A stretch of 64,000 nt of DNA from Oscillospiraceae bacterium (GTDB lineage: Bacteria > Bacillota_A > Clostridia > Oscillospirales > WRJC01): the NCBI GenBank assembly GCA_009782405.1, contig WRJC01000008.1, forward strand, positions 30,239 to 94,238, written 5' to 3'. The notes beneath the pieces are model-generated. The model saw nothing but the letters and a program-made list of their open reading frames with translations, was not told where the DNA came from and ran no database searches. The translations under genes and the position numbers were made by a program. Shown in pieces: positions 60,948-64,000 of the stretch (its first letter is position 1; every line of letters begins with the position of its first letter).

Positions 60948-62801
60948 ATGAAAATAAAATCGATAAAATCAAAACAAAGCGATAAAACGGCGCTGATATT
61001 GGGCCAGGCGCATTTGGCGCTGGCTTCCGGCTCGGCGGTTTTCTTTTCGGTTATCGCGGGAACCACCGTGAAAACAAACCCGTTTGGATGGATGATCGGG
61101 CATTTGCCCGCGTTTTTGCTGTCGTTTTGCATCGTCTTTGTCCTCGCGGAAGTCATATATCTTTTTACTTTTCAATTACTCGCCTCCCTTTTTGCCGTAT
61201 ACCCGGTCGCGGTTTTGTTCGCTTTCGTCAATTACATAAAAGTGCTATACAGAAACGAGCCTTTTGTGTTCAGCGATTTTCTCATACTAAAAGAAACCGG
61301 CGACATCGCGGGAAATTACGAGATAAAACTCACTGCGGCGGTTTATTTTGCCATCGTTTTTTTCGCAGCCCTCGCGGCGGCCGCGCTTTTTGTAAAAAGG
61401 CCAAAACTGCCGCTTATCCCGCGCCTCGCGCTGCCCGCCGCCGCAACGATTCTCTCGGGCGCGTTTTTTTGCGCCATTTTGCTTTCGCCCGATTCGCTCT
61501 TGGACAAAATATATGTGTCCTCCACCATGGACTTGACCAGGGAATACAACGAAAACGGTTTTATTCTCGGCTTTTCCACCAGCTTCAAGCGCGGATTGTT
61601 TTTCGCGCCGGATCGCTACGACAAAAACACGGCTCAAGAAAGCGCAAAACAGCTGGGCTACGGCGCGGCGGACATCGGAATGCCCCTGCCCGAAACGCTG
61701 CCCAACGTGCTCGTGGTGATGAGCGAATCGTACTGGGACTGCTACAATAATTTGACCGGGGTGGCCTATAACGCCGATCCGATGGAAGCGGTCCGGGGCA
61801 TCATGGAATCCCACGGCTCGGGAAAGCTTCTCTCGCCGCTGTTCGGCGGGGGCACCTCGAATGTGGAATATGAGTTTTTGACGGGAAAGAGCATACTGTA
61901 CTATCCCCCCCATTCCATAATGTATCAGCAGTATATCACAAAAAAGCAGTGGTCGCTGGCCTGGCATTTCGGGGGATTGGGTTACCAAACCCTCGCAATC
62001 CACCCCTATGCCCACTGGTTCTGGAAGAGGAGCACGGTTTTCCCCCTGCTCGGCTTTGACAGCATATATTTTGACGCGGATATGAAGTTCACGGAAAAAA
62101 AAGGCAAATACATATCGGATATGTCGCTTTCAAATGAGATAATTTACCGGTACGAATCGCTTTCAAACAGCGGCGCCGCTCCGGTTTTCGGGTTTTTCAT
62201 ATCGATGCAAAACCACGGGGGCTACTACGCGGAGACCTACGGCGAGACCCAAATCAAGCTCACGCGCGAAGCGGACGGCAGAAACGAAATCGCCTGCGAA
62301 GTGTTCGGAGAGGGGATCAGGTACGCCTCGGAGGCGTTTTTGGCGCTTGCCGAATACTTTGAAAACGAGAGTCGGCCCACCTATATCATAATGTTCGGCG
62401 ACCACGGCCCCTCGCTTGCCGCCGACAAATATCTGTACGCCTTGGATGAAGACGTGAATATGTACCCCGAGGACAAATTCAACCAATATGTCGCTCCGAT
62501 TGTGATATGGTCGAACACCGGCGAAAATTTCGGCGACATCGGCGCGTTTACGCCGACAATGCTCGCCGCCGAAATATTCGAGCTGACAAAACTGCCCAAG
62601 CCGCCATATATTCAAATGCTTTGGGATATGAGGGAAACAACCGCCGGATTTACCCATATGTATTGCCTCGACGCTGACGGAAATTTGAGCGACGATGCCG
62701 AATTGATGCGAAAAATCGAAGAAATAAGCGAAAACCTGCGAATTTGCCAATACGACGCAACCTTAGGCAAAAACTACGCGATCGACGAGTTCGCGGATTG
62801 A
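60948..62801 (+). CDS. LTA synthase family phosphoglycerol/sulfatase-type transferase
   Basis: A 617-residue membrane enzyme. Four or five helices occupy residues about 20-190; then the extracellular sulfatase-fold domain. The nucleophile Thr is in GGGTSNVEYEFLTG near residue 305 (the family uses GGTxxxEF-type), and metal ligands include ESYWDCYNN and FGDHGPSLA near residue 485. Such enzymes polymerise glycerol phosphate or transfer phosphoglycerol or phosphoethanolamine to lipids. ATG 60948 is used; GTG 60933, inside nadC, is possible. Its link to nadBC looks accidental. Confidence 0.9.
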   Translation: MKIKSIKSKQSDKTALILGQAHLALASGSAVFFSVIAGTTVKTNPFGWMIGHLPAFLLSFCIVFVLAEVIYLFTFQLLASLFAVYPVAVLFAFVNYIKVLYRNEPFVFSDFLILKETGDIAGNYEIKLTAAVYFAIVFFAALAAAALFVKRPKLPLIPRLALPAAATILSGAFFCAILLSPDSLLDKIYVSSTMDLTREYNENGFILGFSTSFKRGLFFAPDRYDKNTAQESAKQLGYGAADIGMPLPETLPNVLVVMSESYWDCYNNLTGVAYNADPMEAVRGIMESHGSGKLLSPLFGGGTSNVEYEFLTGKSILYYPPHSIMYQQYITKKQWSLAWHFGGLGYQTLAIHPYAHWFWKRSTVFPLLGFDSIYFDADMKFTEKKGKYISDMSLSNEIIYRYESLSNSGAAPVFGFFISMQNHGGYYAETYGETQIKLTREADGRNEIACEVFGEGIRYASEAFLALAEYFENESRPTYIIMFGDHGPSLAADKYLYALDEDVNMYPEDKFNQYVAPIVIWSNTGENFGDIGAFTPTMLAAEIFELTKLPKPPYIQMLWDMRETTAGFTHMYCLDADGNLSDDAELMRKIEEISENLRICQYDATLGKNYAIDEFAD

Positions 62802-62834
62802 AAGTTCATATCAAAACGAAATGAGGTATGTGTA

Positions 62835-64000
62835 ATGTTTTACGTCCAAAAAAGCCGGGCAAGCGACTATGTCTATATGTGGTGGCCCAACGGCTGGCAG
62901 GCGCAGACAAAAGACAAAGGCGACCTTTATTTCAGATCGGGTGCTTACGCTATGGTTTGGAATGTGGCAAGCGGCTCGATAAACCGCCTCGGAGTGGCCG
63001 TTGACGGCAAAACGCAGGCGCAGGCGGCCTTGGAGGAGAACGGCGTCACGGAGGCCATGCCGGAAAGCTCCAGCTCCATTTCTTTGTCGGTGGGGGGCAG
63101 ACAGTACAGCCCCTTGTCGTTTGGCACGATAAAGACCGACATGACCAAGACCCCCTCGCTGAGCTATGCCATGGGCCAGGACACCCAAAATCCCAGCAGG
63201 ATCGAGGACAGCGGTATGTACATGCAGCGCTCCGACATACCCTACATCGCATTCGAGGGCGGATATGTGGGCAGGCTGAAAGTGGCCGCCGCCCCGAGGC
63301 ACATAACCTTGGAGTACAGCATGCGCAACATCGAAACGGCATTCGAGGACGCGACCCTCGCATTCACGCTCAAGCCAAGCGAAAAATATTCCAACGCCGA
63401 GTGGAGCGACGACAAATATGCGCTGACCCTTTCCGCCGCCGACGGAAGCGGATTCACCTTCGTTTCGCCGATCGAAGAAAACCGCCCCGCGATAAGCCTT
63501 TCCGGCACCTCGGTCACATTTACGAAAACGGGAGTGTCCGGCTCCCCTGATGCCGACGGGAGCATGGGTTTTTCGATTATCCCGTCCAAAAATGCGTCGG
63601 TCGCCGACGGGCTCGATTTTTTGAGCGCGCAAAACGATGTTTCCATCGAATACGCCAGGCTGTCGCCCGGGGGCGCGGCCGGCAATTATTCGCCTTCGCG
63701 CTATGATCCGCTGCGCGGCATGCATGTCATATCGCTGGAGGCGCTCAGCGCGGACCGGAATGCCGGCGAGCACAATGTCTACAACCGGGTGCATTTCACG
63801 CTCGATAACCCCATCGGCAGGGATCTGTACGTCCCCTTGGCTTTCGACGACGATATCGGGGCCGCCGGGCTGTACATCATCGGGGGCGCGCCCATGCTGC
63901 GCGACGCCGAGACGGGAGAGCCCATTGGCATACCCGTGCAGATATCCAAGAACTGGCACGACACGCTCCTCGGGCATAGCTGGTACCATCTGTACACCGG
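62835..64000 (+). CDS. Unknown protein, N-terminal part (cut by window edge)
   Basis: An open frame of 388 codons runs to the right edge. GAGG precedes ATG 62835 by seven bases. There is no signal peptide; the sequence begins MFYVQKSRASDYVYMWWPNGW and is beta-rich, with FKLEY-like repeats (ITLEYSMRNIETAFEDATL). The last segment (PIGIPVQISKNWH...GHSWYHLYTG) resembles a conserved motif of large uncharacterised, possibly carbohydrate-active proteins. Family not assigned; the missing C-terminus would decide. It follows the LTA-synthase-like gene by 33 bp. Confidence 0.65.
   Translation, partial: MFYVQKSRASDYVYMWWPNGWQAQTKDKGDLYFRSGAYAMVWNVASGSINRLGVAVDGKTQAQAALEENGVTEAMPESSSSISLSVGGRQYSPLSFGTIKTDMTKTPSLSYAMGQDTQNPSRIEDSGMYMQRSDIPYIAFEGGYVGRLKVAAAPRHITLEYSMRNIETAFEDATLAFTLKPSEKYSNAEWSDDKYALTLSAADGSGFTFVSPIEENRPAISLSGTSVTFTKTGVSGSPDADGSMGFSIIPSKNASVADGLDFLSAQNDVSIEYARLSPGGAAGNYSPSRYDPLRGMHVISLEALSADRNAGEHNVYNRVHFTLDNPIGRDLYVPLAFDDDIGAAGLYIIGGAPMLRDAETGEPIGIPVQISKNWHDTLLGHSWYHLYT

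Overview
The window looks like a chromosomal piece of an uncultured anaerobic member of the Clostridia (Bacillota). The grounds are lipoprotein-type solute-binding proteins, an LTA-synthase-like enzyme, an L10-type ribosomal leader, a FabD/FabH/FabG/FabF/FabZ plus AccBCDA cluster of clostridial content, a CD3324-like protein, and strong sigma-A-type promoters with 17-bp spacers. Several genes point to a host- or plant-glycan diet: alpha-L-fucosidase, GH36 alpha-galactosidase, a discoidin-domain surface protein and five sugar-type binding proteins. I saw no rRNA, tRNA, integrase, transposase or CRISPR array. No genus can be named from the sequence alone.

Layout. 0-5 kb: the start of a secreted surface protein (cut by the left edge), a Gfo/Idh/MocA oxidoreductase with a binding lipoprotein, a secreted transglutaminase-like protein and rpmE. 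5-14.3 kb: housekeeping genes (hflX, an acyl-AMP ligase with its own acyl carrier protein, a thymidylate-kinase-like gene, GNAT, DJ-1, 5-FCL, a CPBP protease, mltG). 14.3-24.3 kb: an accessory region with a URO-D-like enzyme and alpha-fucosidase, two DNA-methyltransferase fragments bracketing a binding protein / copper ATPase / binding protein block, and a second URO-D-like enzyme. 24.3-34.8 kb: the fatty-acid locus, fabD-trmB-mnmM leftward and fabH-fabG-fabF-accB-fabZ-CPBP-accC-accD-accA rightward. 34.8-40.5 kb: an alpha-galactoside operon (mutarotase-like, SIS, GH36, binding protein) behind a leader with an intrinsic terminator. 40.5-45.6 kb: CD3324-like gene, a glutamine-rich zinc-ribbon membrane protein, glgB, rplL-rplJ with the L10 leader, and a glutaredoxin-like gene. 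45.7-53.5 kb: a binding protein, a discoidin surface protein and a cell-surface acylation locus (MBOAT acyltransferase with two SGNH/leucine-rich-repeat proteins). 53.5-58.2 kb: leftward catabolic genes (nucleotidyltransferase, URO-D-like, tandem metallo-beta-lactamase, sugar isomerase). 58.4-64 kb: nadB-nadC, an LTA-synthase-family protein, and a protein cut by the right edge.

How they fit. Binding lipoproteins collect oligosaccharides, cytoplasmic glycosidases release fucose or galactose, and the oxidoreductase, mutarotase, SIS, isomerase and URO-D-like proteins probably process the products. No ABC permease is present, so the binding proteins must use permeases encoded elsewhere. The best candidate for an undescribed system is the 48.2-53.5 kb locus: an MBOAT enzyme flanked by two surface proteins that carry the same two modules (SGNH and leucine-rich repeat) in opposite order.
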